Positions 50,208-59,717 of a stretch of 64,000 bases of DNA are shown here, in pieces (the stretch's first letter is position 1; each line of letters begins with the position of its first letter). The position numbers and the translations under genes are program-made. The stretch comes from Actinomycetospora soli (lineage in GTDB: Bacteria; Actinomycetota; Actinomycetes; Mycobacteriales; Pseudonocardiaceae), in the NCBI RefSeq assembly GCF_021026295.1, contig NZ_JAJNDA010000017.1:62001-126000 (forward strand), given 5' to 3'. The notes under the pieces were generated by a model. It was not told the origin of the DNA. It did not search any database and was given only the letters and a program-made list of their open reading frames with translations.

Positions 50208-52034
50208 GTGGAACGTCCGGGTGACGGCCGTGCCCAGCGTGACGACCCCACGCCGCGGGTCGGCGGCCTGCGCGGCCGGACCCTCGCCCACCCCGACGAC
50301 GCCCCGCGGGCCAGCCTGCTGGCCCACGCCCGCGCGGCGAGCGCCCGCGCCGCCCGCGTCCCGCACCCCGAGTCCGCGACGGACCTCGGCACGCTCGTCG
50401 ACCTGGTCGCGCGGGCCCGTCCCCGCGACCCCGGTACGCGCGCGGTGCTGCTGCGGGAGGCCGCCGCGGGTCTGCTCGCCGTCCGGGGCGCCGGGACCTG
50501 CCCGCGCACCGGGCGCCCGCCGGTCGACACCGACGCCGCCGAACGGATGCTCGACGAGCTCGTCGCCGTGGTCGCCGAGCACGGCCTGACCCTGTTCGCC
50601 GTGGACGCCGAGGCGCTGCTCGCCCGCCGGGCGCTGCTCGCCGACGACGAGGAGTCGGCGCTCGCCGCGGCGACCCGGGCCCTGACCCGGCTCGACGAGC
50701 AGGCCGCCGTGGACCGCGCCCCCTCCGAGCGCGAGCACCGCGGCAACCTGCAGGACACCTACCGGCTCGTCGCCTCGACCCTGGCGGCGCTCGGGCTGCA
50801 CGAGAGCGCCCAGCCGCTCCTCGCCCGCGCCCGGGTGATCGCCGAGGACGACGGGGACCTGCTCGCCGCCGCCCGGAGCGAGCACGAGCTCGTCCGCGTC
50901 CTCGCCGCCTGGGGCCTGCGGCTGCAGCGGGCGGGCCGCGAGGGCGCCGCGCACCTCGAGGAGGCCGCCCACCGGGCGGGCGCGCTGCACGCCGAACCCG
51001 CCCTGCTGGGCACCGACCACCGCCGGGCGCAGCGGGCCCTGGTCTCGCTCGCGCGCCGGTCCGACGCGCCCGGGCGGTCCGCGGCCGAGGTCGCGGCGAC
51101 CGCCCGCGCCGACCTGGAGGCGCTCGGCGCCGACCACGAGCCCGCGGCCGGCCTCTGCGACCACCTCCTCGTCGTCCTCGCCCGGGCGCGGGCGCTGGTG
51201 CTCCTGGGCCGGGCGGACGAGGCCGCCACGCGGCTCACCGAGGCCCGCGACCGGCGGCCGCGCGGGGAGCCCGGCCTGGCGCTGGCCCTGAGCCGCGAGC
51301 TGGTCCACGTCACGGCCGAGCAGCCGGGCGGGATCCCGGGACGGCGGGCGCTGCGCGACTACGCCGCCGATCTCGAGCGCGAGCTGTGGACGCTGCAGCA
51401 GGCGCGGGTGCTCTCGCTGCGGACCCGGATCGCCCACGAGCAGCTGCGTCGCGAGCACGGCGAGGTCGCCGCGCAGGCCCGGACCGACCCGCTGACCGGG
51501 CTGCCCAACCGTCGGGCGCTCGACGACGCCCTGGCCGACCACCTCACCACCGTCGCCGGGCGCGGCTCGGCGCTCGCCCTGGCCATGGTCGACGTGGACC
51601 GGTTCAAGACGATCAACGACCGCGTCTCCCACGCCCGCGGCGACGAGGTGCTCCGCCTGGTCGCGGAGACCCTGCGCCGGTGCCTGCGCGCCGACGACCT
51701 GGTCGCGCGCTACGGCGGCGACGAGTTCGTGGCCGTGCTGCCCGGCAGCTCCGAGACCGACGCGCGGGCCGCCCTGGAGCGGGCCGCGGCGGCGGTCGCG
51801 GCCGTGGCGGTCGGCGACGGGTCGTGGGTCTCGCTGTCGGTGGGCGTCGCCGGCACCACGCACTCCGGCGTGACGCCCGGGACGCTCCTCGCCCGGGCCG
51901 ACCGCGCGATGTACGAGGCCAAGCGGGCGGGCGGTGGCGCCGTCGTGCTCGACGCGAGCACCGACACACCCGCCGACGGCCTGCTCGTCGGGGGGAGACG
52001 CAGCGGAGCGGAGCTCGACCTCGGGAGCGGCTGA
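50208..52034 (+). CDS. Diguanylate cyclase (GGDEF) with TPR-like sensor region
   Basis: A 608-residue cytoplasmic protein. Residues ~30-420 are helical Ala/Leu/Arg-rich repeats of the TPR kind, probably for ligand or protein sensing. A coiled-coil linker (LERELWTLQQARVLSLRTRI) leads to the GGDEF domain. DPLTGLPNRRALDDAL, DVDRFKTINDRVSHARGDE and ARYGGDEFVAVLP are intact, with an inhibitory RADD (RxxD) five residues before GGDEF. It should make cyclic di-GMP, which often controls exopolysaccharide. No EAL domain is present. The last residues derive from a 27-bp repeat. The start is GTG at 50208. A later start within the N-terminal 30 residues cannot be excluded. Confidence 0.9.
   Translation: MERPGDGRAQRDDPTPRVGGLRGRTLAHPDDAPRASLLAHARAASARAARVPHPESATDLGTLVDLVARARPRDPGTRAVLLREAAAGLLAVRGAGTCPRTGRPPVDTDAAERMLDELVAVVAEHGLTLFAVDAEALLARRALLADDEESALAAATRALTRLDEQAAVDRAPSEREHRGNLQDTYRLVASTLAALGLHESAQPLLARARVIAEDDGDLLAAARSEHELVRVLAAWGLRLQRAGREGAAHLEEAAHRAGALHAEPALLGTDHRRAQRALVSLARRSDAPGRSAAEVAATARADLEALGADHEPAAGLCDHLLVVLARARALVLLGRADEAATRLTEARDRRPRGEPGLALALSRELVHVTAEQPGGIPGRRALRDYAADLERELWTLQQARVLSLRTRIAHEQLRREHGEVAAQARTDPLTGLPNRRALDDALADHLTTVAGRGSALALAMVDVDRFKTINDRVSHARGDEVLRLVAETLRRCLRADDLVARYGGDEFVAVLPGSSETDARAALERAAAAVAAVAVGDGSWVSLSVGVAGTTHSGVTPGTLLARADRAMYEAKRAGGGAVVLDASTDTPADGLLVGGRRSGAELDLGSG
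51994..52020 (+). repeat. 27-bp dispersed repeat, copy in GGDEF gene
   Basis: Identical over 27 bases (opposite strand) to the two copies in the sugar-transferase gene at 46794-46856. Here it encodes the C-terminal GRRSGAELD-type residues of the diguanylate cyclase. Confidence 0.85.
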
Positions 52035-52166
52035 GCGGCTCCCCCCGGGGCCGGTCGCGTCCGACCGGGGTGGGAGGATCGGGGTGACCGGGGCGCCGGT
52101 GCGTGTGCTCCGCGACGGCCCCGGACGGCCGTCGACCACCTCACCCGATCAGGAGCTGCAGAGCCG

Positions 52167-53663
52167 ATGCCGCCGACCCCCGCCGCGGTCGTCGTCCTCG
52201 CCGCGGGAGAGGGCACCCGCATGCGGTCGGCCACCCCGAAGGTGCTGCACCCGGTCGGTGGCCGCAGCCTGCTGGGGCACGCCCTGCACGCCGCGGCCGG
52301 CACCACGCCGGAGCACCTCGTCGTCGTGGTCGGCCACGGCCGCGAGGAGGTCGGCACCCACTGTGCCCAGGTCGGCGCGGAGCTCGGCCGCGAGGTCCGT
52401 ACCGCGGTGCAGGACCGCCGGCGCGGGACCGGGCACGCCGTCGCCTGCGGCGTCGACGCCCTGCCCGCCGCGGCGTCGGGTACCGTGCTCGTCTCCTACG
52501 GCGACGTCCCCCTGCTCGACGCGGCGACGCTGCGCGCGCTGGTCGCCGAGCACGACGACGCCGGCAACGCCGTCACGCTGCTGACCGCCGAGATGGACGA
52601 CCCCACGGGCTACGGCCGCGTGGTGCGTGACGAGAAGGGCGGGGTCACCGCCATCGTCGAGCAGTCCGACGCCTCGCTCGACCAGCTCGCCATCACCGAG
52701 GTGAACTCGGGGGTGTACGCCTTCGACCTCGGCCTGCTCCGCACCGCGCTGGCGCGCCTGGGCACCGACAACGCCCAGGGCGAGCTGTACCTCACCGACG
52801 TGGTGGCGGTCGCGCACCGCGAGGGCCTCGACGTCGGCGCGGTGGAGCTGTCCGACCCCTGGCTGGTGACCGGGGTCAACGACCGTGTGCAGCTCGCTGC
52901 GCTGGGCGCGGAGCTCAACCGCCGGCTCGTGGAGCGGGCCATGCGCGCCGGGGTCACCGTCATCGACCCGCGCTCCACCTGGATCGACGTGGGCGTCCGG
53001 CTCGAGCGGGACGTCACCCTGCTCCCGGGCACCCAGCTGCACGGCACCACCAGCGTCGGCGAGGGCGCCACCGTCGGCCCCGACTCGACGCTCACCGACG
53101 TCGTCGTCGGCGCGCGGGCGACCGTCGTCCGCACCCACGGCAGCAACTCCGTCGTCGGCCCCGAGACCTCCGTCGGGCCGTTCGCCTACCTGCGCCCCGG
53201 CGTCGAACTCGCCGAGCGCGGCAAGATCGGCACCTTCGTGGAGGTCAAGAACTCCAGCATCGGTCGCGGCTCGAAGGTGCCGCACCTGACCTACGTCGGC
53301 GACGCGACGATCGGCGAGGGCAGCAACATCGGCGCCTCGAGCGTCTTCGTGAACTACGACGGGGTGGCCAAGCACCGTAGCGTGGTGGGCGACCACGTCC
53401 GGACCGGCAGCGACAACACCTTCGTGGCTCCCGTCACCATCGGGGACGGGGCCTACACCGGAGCGGGCACCGTGGTCCGCGAGGACGTCCCCCCGGGCGC
53501 GCTCGCGGTGTCATCGGGTCCACAACGGACGATCGAGGGCTGGGTGGAACGACGACGACCGGGCACCGCGGCCGCGGAGGCCGCCGGCCGGGCGTCGTCA
53601 CCCGAGGGGGGACCGGGCGGATCGGCATCGGCGCCCGACCGCCGTGACCAGGAGGAGCAGTAG
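52167..53663 (+). CDS. glmU: Bifunctional GlmU: glucosamine-1-phosphate acetyltransferase / UDP-GlcNAc pyrophosphorylase
   Basis: A 498-residue enzyme. The N-terminal uridylyltransferase domain has [20 protein letters not shown] and [18 protein letters not shown]. The C-terminal left-handed beta-helix acetyltransferase domain has hexapeptide repeats and [40 protein letters not shown] and [16 protein letters not shown] (substrate and acetyl-CoA sites). It supplies UDP-GlcNAc for peptidoglycan and glycans. A ~35-residue Gly/Pro-rich tail extends the protein, as in other actinobacteria. It ends two bases before prs, giving a glmU-prs operon. Confidence 0.97.
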   Translation: MPPTPAAVVVLAAGEGTRMRSATPKVLHPVGGRSLLGHALHAAAGTTPEHLVVVVGHGREEVGTHCAQVGAELGREVRTAVQDRRRGTGHAVACGVDALPAAASGTVLVSYGDVPLLDAATLRALVAEHDDAGNAVTLLTAEMDDPTGYGRVVRDEKGGVTAIVEQSDASLDQLAITEVNSGVYAFDLGLLRTALARLGTDNAQGELYLTDVVAVAHREGLDVGAVELSDPWLVTGVNDRVQLAALGAELNRRLVERAMRAGVTVIDPRSTWIDVGVRLERDVTLLPGTQLHGTTSVGEGATVGPDSTLTDVVVGARATVVRTHGSNSVVGPETSVGPFAYLRPGVELAERGKIGTFVEVKNSSIGRGSKVPHLTYVGDATIGEGSNIGASSVFVNYDGVAKHRSVVGDHVRTGSDNTFVAPVTIGDGAYTGAGTVVREDVPPGALAVSSGPQRTIEGWVERRRPGTAAAEAAGRASSPEGGPGGSASAPDRRDQEEQ

Positions 53664-53665
53664 AC

Positions 53666-54646
53666 GTGAGCGCAGTGTCCACGACCCCGAAGAAGAACCT
53701 CATGCTCTTCTCGGGGCGGGCCCATCCGGAGCTGGCCGAGGAGGTCGCGAAGGAGCTCGACGTCACCATCACCCCGCAGGCCGCGTACGACTTCGCCAAC
53801 GGGGAGATCTTCGTCCGCTTCGAGGAGTCGGTCCGCGGCTCGGACGCGTTCGTCATCCAGAGCCACACGGCGCCGATCAACACGTGGCTCATGGAGCAGC
53901 TGATCATGATCGACGCCCTGAAGCGGGCGTCGGCCAAGCGGATCACCGCGGTCGTGCCGTTCTACGGCTACGCGCGGCAGGACAAGAAGCACCGCGGCCG
54001 CGAGCCCATCTCGGCGCGCCTGGTGGCCGACCTGCTCAAGACCGCGGGCGCCCACCGCATCATGACGATCGACCTGCACACCGACCAGATCCAGGGCTTC
54101 TTCGACGGGCCGGTGGACCACCTGCTCGCGAACAAGGTGCTCGCCGAGCACCTGCGCGACGCGTACGCCGACGAGGACCTCGCGGTCGTCGCGCCCGACT
54201 CCGGTCGCGTCCGCGTCGCCGAGAAGTGGGCCGACACCATGGGTGGCGTCCCGCTGGCCTTCATCCACAAGAGCCGCGACAAGACCCGTCCGAACGAGGT
54301 CGTCGCGAACCGGGTCGTCGGCGACGTCCAGGGCCGCTGCTGCATCCTCGTCGACGACATGATCGACACCGGCGGGACGATCGCGAAGGCCACCGAGGCG
54401 CTGCTCGCCGACGGTGCGTCCGACGTCGTCATCGCCGCCACGCACGGCGTGCTGTCGGGGCCCGCGGTCGAGCGGCTCTCGAGCTGCGGGGCGCGCGAGG
54501 TCATCATCACCAACACGCTGCCGATCCCGGACGAGAAGCGGTTCCCGCAGCTCACGGTCCTCTCGATCGCCCCCGTGATCGCCCGGGCGGTCCGCGAGGT
54601 GTTCGAGGACGGCTCGGTGACCAACCTGTTCGACGGCAACGCCTGA
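53666..54646 (+). CDS. prs: Ribose-phosphate pyrophosphokinase
   Basis: A 326-residue PRPP synthetase. NLMLFSGRAHPELAEEVAKE, GYARQDKKHRGREPISARL (ATP site), DLHTDQIQGFFDGPVDHL and the PRPP loop CCILVDDMIDTGGTIAKA are complete. It makes PRPP from ribose 5-phosphate and ATP for nucleotide, His and Trp synthesis and, in actinobacteria, for decaprenyl-phosphoribose. The GTG start lies two bases after the glmU stop, with AGGAGGAG in the end of glmU as ribosome site. A standard-length, typical copy. Confidence 0.97.
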   Translation: MSAVSTTPKKNLMLFSGRAHPELAEEVAKELDVTITPQAAYDFANGEIFVRFEESVRGSDAFVIQSHTAPINTWLMEQLIMIDALKRASAKRITAVVPFYGYARQDKKHRGREPISARLVADLLKTAGAHRIMTIDLHTDQIQGFFDGPVDHLLANKVLAEHLRDAYADEDLAVVAPDSGRVRVAEKWADTMGGVPLAFIHKSRDKTRPNEVVANRVVGDVQGRCCILVDDMIDTGGTIAKATEALLADGASDVVIAATHGVLSGPAVERLSSCGAREVIITNTLPIPDEKRFPQLTVLSIAPVIARAVREVFEDGSVTNLFDGNA

Positions 54647-54789
54647 GGCCTCGGTAGACTCGGCGGCGATCCACTTCGGCGAGGGCCGGTCCACCGGCCG
54701 TGATCGACGCGGTGAGCATCCCGGCGTGACCCGTCGTGGTGCCCGGCGTCGTCCGTCGAGTCCGCACCACCGCAGGAGCACCACCAGCC

Positions 54790-55485
54790 ATGGCTGACGT
54801 CAAGATCGCCGCCGAGACCCGCACCGAGTTCGGCAAGGGCGCCGCGCGCCGCACCCGTCGCTCCGGCCGCGTCCCCGCCGTCCTCTACGGGCGCGGCACC
54901 GACCCGGTCCACCTGAGCTTCGACACCGTCGAGTTCGCCGCCGTGATGCGCGAGAACGGCCGCAACGCCGTCCTCACCGTCACCGGGGTGGGCAAGGAGC
55001 AGCTCGCGCTGACCAAGAGCGTCGTGCGCGACCCCATCAAGGGCTTCATCGAGCACGTCGACCTCGTGACCATCAAGCGGGGCGAGAAGGTCCAGGTCGA
55101 CGTCCGCGTCGTCACGATCGGCGAGGCGGCCGCGGGCACGCTGGTCTTCCAGAACGAGGACACGCTGTCCATCGAGGCCGACGCGCTGAACATCCCCGAG
55201 GAGATCACCGTGGTGATCGACGAGGCGGAGATCGGCACGCAGTTCCTCGCCGGCGAGATCCGGTTGCCCGACGGCGCCACCCTCCTCTCCGACCCCGAGC
55301 TCCTCGTCGTCAACGTCACCGAGGCGCCGACCGAGGACGAGATGGAGGAGGAGATCGACACCGAGGGTGCGGGTGTCGAGGAGGACGCGCCCGAGGACGA
55401 GGCGGCCGAGGACTCGGAGACCGCCTCCGACTCCGACTCCGAGGGCTCCTCCGACTCCGACTCCGAGAGCTCGGACGAGAGCTGA
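54790..55485 (+). CDS. rplY: 50S ribosomal protein L25 (CTC/TL5 type)
   Basis: A 231-residue two-domain L25. The N-terminal 5S-rRNA-binding domain ([38 protein letters not shown]) is followed by the CTC/TL5 beta domain ([36 protein letters not shown]). The last ~45 residues are almost only Glu, Asp and Ser, a very acidic disordered tail. The ATG follows CAGGAGCACC. A TAGACT hexamer (54655-54660) and a GGCCGGT/ACCGGCC hairpin lie in the 143-base gap after prs and may mark an internal promoter or attenuator. The stop overlaps the pth ATG (TGATG). Confidence 0.95.
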   Translation: MADVKIAAETRTEFGKGAARRTRRSGRVPAVLYGRGTDPVHLSFDTVEFAAVMRENGRNAVLTVTGVGKEQLALTKSVVRDPIKGFIEHVDLVTIKRGEKVQVDVRVVTIGEAAAGTLVFQNEDTLSIEADALNIPEEITVVIDEAEIGTQFLAGEIRLPDGATLLSDPELLVVNVTEAPTEDEMEEEIDTEGAGVEEDAPEDEAAEDSETASDSDSEGSSDSDSESSDES

Positions 55486-56072
55486 TGGCCTTCCCGACGA
55501 CGGGCGCGGGTCCCGTGCTCGTCGCCGGGCTCGGCAACCCGGGGACCGAGTACGAGGGGACCCGGCACAACGTGGGGTTCGCGGTCGCCGACGTGCTCGC
55601 CGGGCGCGTCGGCGGTCGGTTCTCCGCGCACCGCAAGTCCGGGTCCGACGTCGCCGAGGGGCGGCTCGTGGGCCGGAAGGCGGTGCTGGTCAAGCCGCGC
55701 GGCTACATGAACCTCTCCGGCGGGCCGGTGACGAACGCGCTGCGCTTCTTCTCCGTCGGGGTCGAGGACCTGGTCGTCGTGCACGACGACCTCGACCTGG
55801 ACTTCGGCGTCGTGCGGCTCAAGCGCGGCGGGGGCGAGGGCGGCCACAACGGGCTGCGCTCGATCTCGAAGTCGCTCGGAACGAAGGACTACCTCCGCGT
55901 CCGCGTCGGCATCGGCCGCCCGCCGGGGCGGCAGGACCCGGCCGACTTCGTGCTCAAGCGCTGGTCCTCGACCGAGCGCAAGGAGCTGGACGTGACCCTC
56001 GAGCTCGCCGCGGACGCCGTCGAGGCGCTCCTGACCGAGGGCCTGGAGGCGGCGCAGAACCGCCTCCACTAG
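55485..56072 (+). CDS. pth: Peptidyl-tRNA hydrolase
   Basis: A 195-residue Pth1 enzyme that frees tRNA from prematurely released peptidyl-tRNA. [20 protein letters not shown] holds the catalytic His region, [17 protein letters not shown] and [16 protein letters not shown] (catalytic Asp) follow, and [18 protein letters not shown] is the tRNA-contact loop. It is coupled to rplY by a TGATG overlap, the common actinobacterial order. Its TAG stop interlocks with the stop of the converging GDSL gene. The second codons carry a copy of the dispersed TTCCCGACGACGGG motif. Confidence 0.96.
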   Translation: MAFPTTGAGPVLVAGLGNPGTEYEGTRHNVGFAVADVLAGRVGGRFSAHRKSGSDVAEGRLVGRKAVLVKPRGYMNLSGGPVTNALRFFSVGVEDLVVVHDDLDLDFGVVRLKRGGGEGGHNGLRSISKSLGTKDYLRVRVGIGRPPGRQDPADFVLKRWSSTERKELDVTLELAADAVEALLTEGLEAAQNRLH

Positions 56073-57271
56073 GTGGCGTGGCGGCCCGCGATGTCCTCGA
56101 ACGGCCCGCCGGCGGCGAGGACGTGCTCGGCGAACCGCCGCCCGATCACCTCGTGGGTGGCCGCGTCGGGGTGCAGGCCGTCGGGCAGGGGGAACGTCGC
56201 GGCGTCGGCCTCGCCGTAGAGGACCTGCCCGTCGAGGTGGTGCAGGTGCGGGTCGCCGGCGGCGCGCTCGGCCACGATCCGCTCGAGCTCGGCCCGGACG
56301 ACGCGCAGGGTCAGCTTCCCGGCCCGCACCTCCTCCGGGTCGCCGGTGGCGCGGAAGGAGACCTCGCCGCGGGCGAGGGCCTCGGGGTCGAAGGCGCCCG
56401 GTCCGGGGGTGTCCTCGTGGATCGCGCAGTACAGGGGCGAGACGACCAGCAGCGGCGTCGTCGGATGCCCATCGCGGATCGTGTCGAGGACGCCGTGGAC
56501 CGCCGGGCCGAACGCGCGCAGGCGCATGAGGTCGGCGTTCACCACGTTGATGCCGAGCTTGAGGCTGATCAGGTCGGCCGGGGTGTCCCGCATGGTGCGC
56601 GCCGTGGAGGGGTCGAGCAGCGCGCTGCCGGCGAGACCGAGGTTGACCAGCTCGAGCCCGCCCCGCCGCGCCGCGACCGCCGGCCACGTGCCGGTCGGAC
56701 CGGCCGCGTTCGACCCGGCGCTGATGGAGCTGCCGTGGTGGCACCACACCCGGGCGCCGGGCGGGACCGGGGCGACCGGGGCGACCGGGGCGTCCGTACG
56801 CAGCGCGACGAGCCGGGTGACCTCGTTCCAGGGCAGCCAGATCTCGACGTCCTTGTCCTGGTCGGGCAGGCCGGCGAACCGCACCGTGCCCGGCGCTCCG
56901 GGGTCGGTCGTCGCGGCCCCGGTGGCGAGGTCGATCGTGACGACGTCGCCGCCGGCGCCCTCGCGCCGGTCGGTCGGGACGCCGTCGACGACGAGGTCGT
57001 AGAGCCCGGCCGGACGTGGCCCCAGCCCGTGGTGGACCGTCGTGGTCCGCAGCGTCTCCAGCTCGATCACGCTCGCCCGGGTGCGCAGCGCGAGCCGCAC
57101 GCCGGACGGCCGGGCCTCGGCCGCGGTCAGCTGCGGGTCCGCGCACTGGGCCCGCGCCCAGGAGGGCAACCGGTGCGGGAGCAGACCCCGGTCGGTCGGC
57201 TCCAGCTCGACGGCGCCCCGCACCAGGTCGGGCGTGATCGGGGTCGCGATCAGCGAGGACGTCGTGGTCAC
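56069..57271 (-). CDS. SGNH/GDSL-type hydrolase
   Basis: A 400-residue protein with an N-terminal beta-rich domain (residues ~1-170) and a C-terminal SGNH esterase domain. [18 protein letters not shown] is block I (catalytic Ser), [11 protein letters not shown] block II (Gly), [14 protein letters not shown] block III (Asn) and [16 protein letters not shown] block V (Asp and His). No signal peptide is seen, so it is probably cytoplasmic. It likely removes acyl groups from a small or glycan substrate. The GTG start overlaps the stop of the TetR gene (GTGA) and follows GGAG by six bases, so the regulator and enzyme form an operon. Confidence 0.83.
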   Translation of the reverse strand: MTTTSSLIATPITPDLVRGAVELEPTDRGLLPHRLPSWARAQCADPQLTAAEARPSGVRLALRTRASVIELETLRTTTVHHGLGPRPAGLYDLVVDGVPTDRREGAGGDVVTIDLATGAATTDPGAPGTVRFAGLPDQDKDVEIWLPWNEVTRLVALRTDAPVAPVAPVPPGARVWCHHGSSISAGSNAAGPTGTWPAVAARRGGLELVNLGLAGSALLDPSTARTMRDTPADLISLKLGINVVNADLMRLRAFGPAVHGVLDTIRDGHPTTPLLVVSPLYCAIHEDTPGPGAFDPEALARGEVSFRATGDPEEVRAGKLTLRVVRAELERIVAERAAGDPHLHHLDGQVLYGEADAATFPLPDGLHPDAATHEVIGRRFAEHVLAAGGPFEDIAGRHAT

Positions 57272-57876
57272 GGTGTGCTCCGTTCCGGGGTGGTCGGGGC
57301 CGACGGCCGCAGGTCGGCGGGGCGACGCAGCAGGGCGTCGAGGGCGTCGAGGCACCACGTCCAGCTCTGCTCGGCGTCGGGTTCGCCGTGGCTGAAGCCG
57401 CCGGCGAGCTCGAGGTTCACGAACCCGCGGATCACACTGCCCATGAGCCGCACGGCGTGGGTCTGCTCCGGCTCGTCGAGGTCGTAGCCGCGCAGCACCG
57501 CGCGGGCCAGCCCGGCGTGCCGGGGACCGGCGCTCGCGGCCGCGTCGACGGCGTCGAGCCGGTACTCCGCCGCGGCGTAGCGACCGGGGTGGTCGTGGGC
57601 GTAGGTCCGGTAGACCCCGGCCAGGGCGACCAGCGCGTCCCGACCGGCCCGCCCGGCGAGCGCCGTGGCGCCGCGGTCGGCCATCTCCTCGACGGCGAGC
57701 AGGCAGATCCGCGACCTCAGGTCGTGCGAGTTCGCCACGTGCGAGTACAGGCTCGCGACCTTCACCCCGTGCCGCCGGGCGAGCGCCGAGAGCGTCACCG
57801 CGTCGAACCCGGCCTCGTCGGCGAGCTCGGCCCCCGACTCCACCAACCGCGCGACCGTCAGGCCGACCCGCGCCAT
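57268..57876 (-). CDS. TetR-family regulator (GDSL operon)
   Basis: A 202-residue repressor. The helix-turn-helix is LADEAGFDAVTLSALARRHG then VKVASLYSHVANSHDLRSRI. The C-terminal ligand domain (YRTYAHDHPGRYAAAEY, MGSVIRGFVNLELAGGF) resembles the WHG-type TetR subgroup. It is encoded first and coupled to the SGNH hydrolase, which it probably controls. A palindrome GCCTA-N7-TAGGC just upstream of the start is a likely autoregulatory operator. The inducer may be a substrate of the hydrolase. Confidence 0.88.
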   Translation of the reverse strand: MARVGLTVARLVESGAELADEAGFDAVTLSALARRHGVKVASLYSHVANSHDLRSRICLLAVEEMADRGATALAGRAGRDALVALAGVYRTYAHDHPGRYAAAEYRLDAVDAAASAGPRHAGLARAVLRGYDLDEPEQTHAVRLMGSVIRGFVNLELAGGFSHGEPDAEQSWTWCLDALDALLRRPADLRPSAPTTPERSTP

Positions 57877-57888
57877 CCCCGCCTCCTA

Positions 57889-57905
57889 GCCTAATACTTA
57901 TAGGC
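57889..57905. promoter_or_regulatory. Probable TetR operator
   Basis: Palindrome GCCTA-ATACTTA-TAGGC, 13 bases before the start of the TetR-GDSL operon. It is A/T-rich and so may overlap the -10 element, as for autorepression. Confidence 0.6.
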
Positions 57906-57928
57906 AGGAAGCTAACGCGCCGTGGCGG

Positions 57929-58507
57929 TCACCGGGCCTCGGTGCGGTACCCGTGCCGGAGAATGGCCCGTGCCCCGTCGGCCTGACGGTCCCCCGTCGG
58001 CCCCGACGACCCCAGCCACGCCAGCATGGCCGCGCACCCGACGAGGTCGTGGGCCGTGACCTCGGGCCGGACCACCCCGGCCCGCTGGGCGTCGGCCAGG
58101 AAGCCCTCGGTCACCGCGATCATCTCCTGGCACGCGAGACCGAGCGGACCGGCCGCGGCACCCTCGAGGGCCCCGACCAGCGGCCCGGACAGACCGCGAA
58201 AGGTCGCGATGTGCTGCTCCACCTCACCCAGCCAGGCGTCCAACCGCTCGGCGACGTCGACCTCGCGGGCGACCCGGTCGCGGGCCGCGGCGAGTTCGTC
58301 GCTCTCGACCCGCAGCACCTCGGCCAGCAGGCACTCGCGGTCGGGGAAGTGGCGGTACAGCGTGCCGGGACCCACGCCCGCGTCGCGGGCGATGGCCTCC
58401 AGCGACGTCGTGACCCCGTGGCGGCGCACGTGCTGCCGGGCGACGGCGACGAGCAGGTCACGGTTCTTGCGGGCGTCCGCGCGCATCGGTCGGTCGGTGC
58501 CCGCCAT
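57929..58507 (-). CDS. TetR-family regulator (divergent from LLM oxidoreductase)
   Basis: A 192-residue repressor. MRADARKNRDLLVAVARQHV, TSLEAIARDAGVGPGTLYRH and FPDRECLLAEVL form the standard TetR DNA-binding domain. The C-terminal part has a small-residue-rich ligand pocket (GLSGPLVGALEGAAAGPLGL). The ATG at 58507 is the start closest to the HTH with good coding bias. The gene is divergent from the luciferase-like oxidoreductase, and two CGGAGGC/GCCTCCG palindromes lie between them, so it most likely represses itself and that gene. Confidence 0.9.
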   Translation of the reverse strand: MAGTDRPMRADARKNRDLLVAVARQHVRRHGVTTSLEAIARDAGVGPGTLYRHFPDRECLLAEVLRVESDELAAARDRVAREVDVAERLDAWLGEVEQHIATFRGLSGPLVGALEGAAAGPLGLACQEMIAVTEGFLADAQRAGVVRPEVTAHDLVGCAAMLAWLGSSGPTGDRQADGARAILRHGYRTEAR

Positions 58508-58546
58508 CGCCGTCTCCTCCCGACCCGGTGCCGGCGTCGATCGTAG

Positions 58547-58588
58547 CGGAGGCCGCCTCCGTGTACGGTAACAGGAGGGTGCCTCCGT
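58547..58588. promoter_or_regulatory. Tandem TetR operators
   Basis: Two palindromes: CGGAGGCCGCCTCCG (58547-58561) and AGGAGGGTGCCTCCGT (58573-58588), with TACGGT between them, which may be the rightward -10. They lie between the divergent TetR and oxidoreductase genes. GGAGGC-type palindromes are common TetR targets. Confidence 0.7.
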
Positions 58589-58630
58589 TCGTCGGCGACA
58601 CCGACCGTTCCGAGCACGAGAGGACCCACC

Positions 58631-59668
58631 ATGGCGACGTCCGTCCCGCTGTCCCTGCTGGATCTGGCCCGGGTCCGGCCCTCCGAGACCGCGGCCGAGG
58701 GCATCGCCCGCAGCGTGCGCCTGGCGCGGACCGCGGACGGCCTCGGCTACCGCCGGCTCTGGGTCTCCGAGCACCACAACATGCCCGGCCTCGCGTCGTC
58801 GGCGACCTCGCTCTACATCCAGCACCTCGCCGCCCACACCACGAACCTGCGCGTCGGGTCGGGCGGGATCATGCTGCCCAACCACTCGCCGCTGGTGATC
58901 GCCGAGCAGTTCGGCCTGCTCGAGGCCCTCTTCCCGGGTCGGATCGACCTCGGACTCGGCCGCGCCCCCGGCACCGACGGGGCCACCATGCAGGCGCTCC
59001 GCCGCGACGCCCGCGCGTCCGAGCACTTCCCTTCCGACATCGTCGAACTCCACGGCTACCTCACCGGGGCCACGACGGTGCCGGGCGTCCACGCCTACCC
59101 GCACCGCAGCACCGGCGTCCCCCTCTACGTCCTCGGCTCGTCGCTCTACGGCGCCCAGCTGGCCGCCCACCTCGGCCTGCCCTACGCCTTCGCGTCGCAC
59201 TTCGCCCCCGACGACCTCGAGGTGGCGGCCCGGACCTACCGCACCCGGTTCGACCCCGCCGGTCCGCTGGCCGGACCGGACGCGGCCCCGCACTTCATCG
59301 CGGCCGCGAACGTCATCGCCACCGACGACGCCGGGACCGCGGGCGAGCAGTACCGCCGGACCGAGCTGGAGTGGCTGCGCTCGATCCTCGGCCGCGGCCG
59401 TGAGCTGACCGACGAGCAGCTCGCGATGCTCCGGGACCACCCCCAGGGACGGCAGGTGCTGGGCATGCTGCGCCGCAGCATCGTCGGAACCGGGCCCGAG
59501 GTCGTCGCCGGACTGGACGCCCTCGCCGCGGAGGTGGAGGCCGACGAGCTCATCCTCGTCAACGCCGCCACCGAGGAGGCCCACCAGCACCGCACCCTCG
59601 AACTCCTCGCGCCCGGCACCGACCGGACGGCCGACGACCGGCCCGCTCTCGCCGCTGCCGCGGGCTGA
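58631..59668 (+). CDS. LLM-class flavin-dependent oxidoreductase (luciferase-like)
   Basis: A 345-residue TIM-barrel flavoprotein of the bacterial luciferase superfamily. SLLDLARVRPSETAAEGIA and LGYRRLWVSEHHNMPGLASS are family signatures of the MsnO8 subgroup. VGSGGIMLPNHSPLVIAEQF binds FMN, and FPGRIDLGLGRAPGTDG follows. These enzymes use reduced flavin, from a separate reductase or F420, to oxidise small molecules. The substrate is unknown. It is controlled by the divergent TetR gene. GAGGACCCACC precedes the ATG. Confidence 0.92.
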   Translation: MATSVPLSLLDLARVRPSETAAEGIARSVRLARTADGLGYRRLWVSEHHNMPGLASSATSLYIQHLAAHTTNLRVGSGGIMLPNHSPLVIAEQFGLLEALFPGRIDLGLGRAPGTDGATMQALRRDARASEHFPSDIVELHGYLTGATTVPGVHAYPHRSTGVPLYVLGSSLYGAQLAAHLGLPYAFASHFAPDDLEVAARTYRTRFDPAGPLAGPDAAPHFIAAANVIATDDAGTAGEQYRRTELEWLRSILGRGRELTDEQLAMLRDHPQGRQVLGMLRRSIVGTGPEVVAGLDALAAEVEADELILVNAATEEAHQHRTLELLAPGTDRTADDRPALAAAAG

Positions 59669-59717
59669 CCGGTCCCGACGGCGGGTCGACCGCCGGACGC
59701 CGTGGGAGCGGCGGCAC

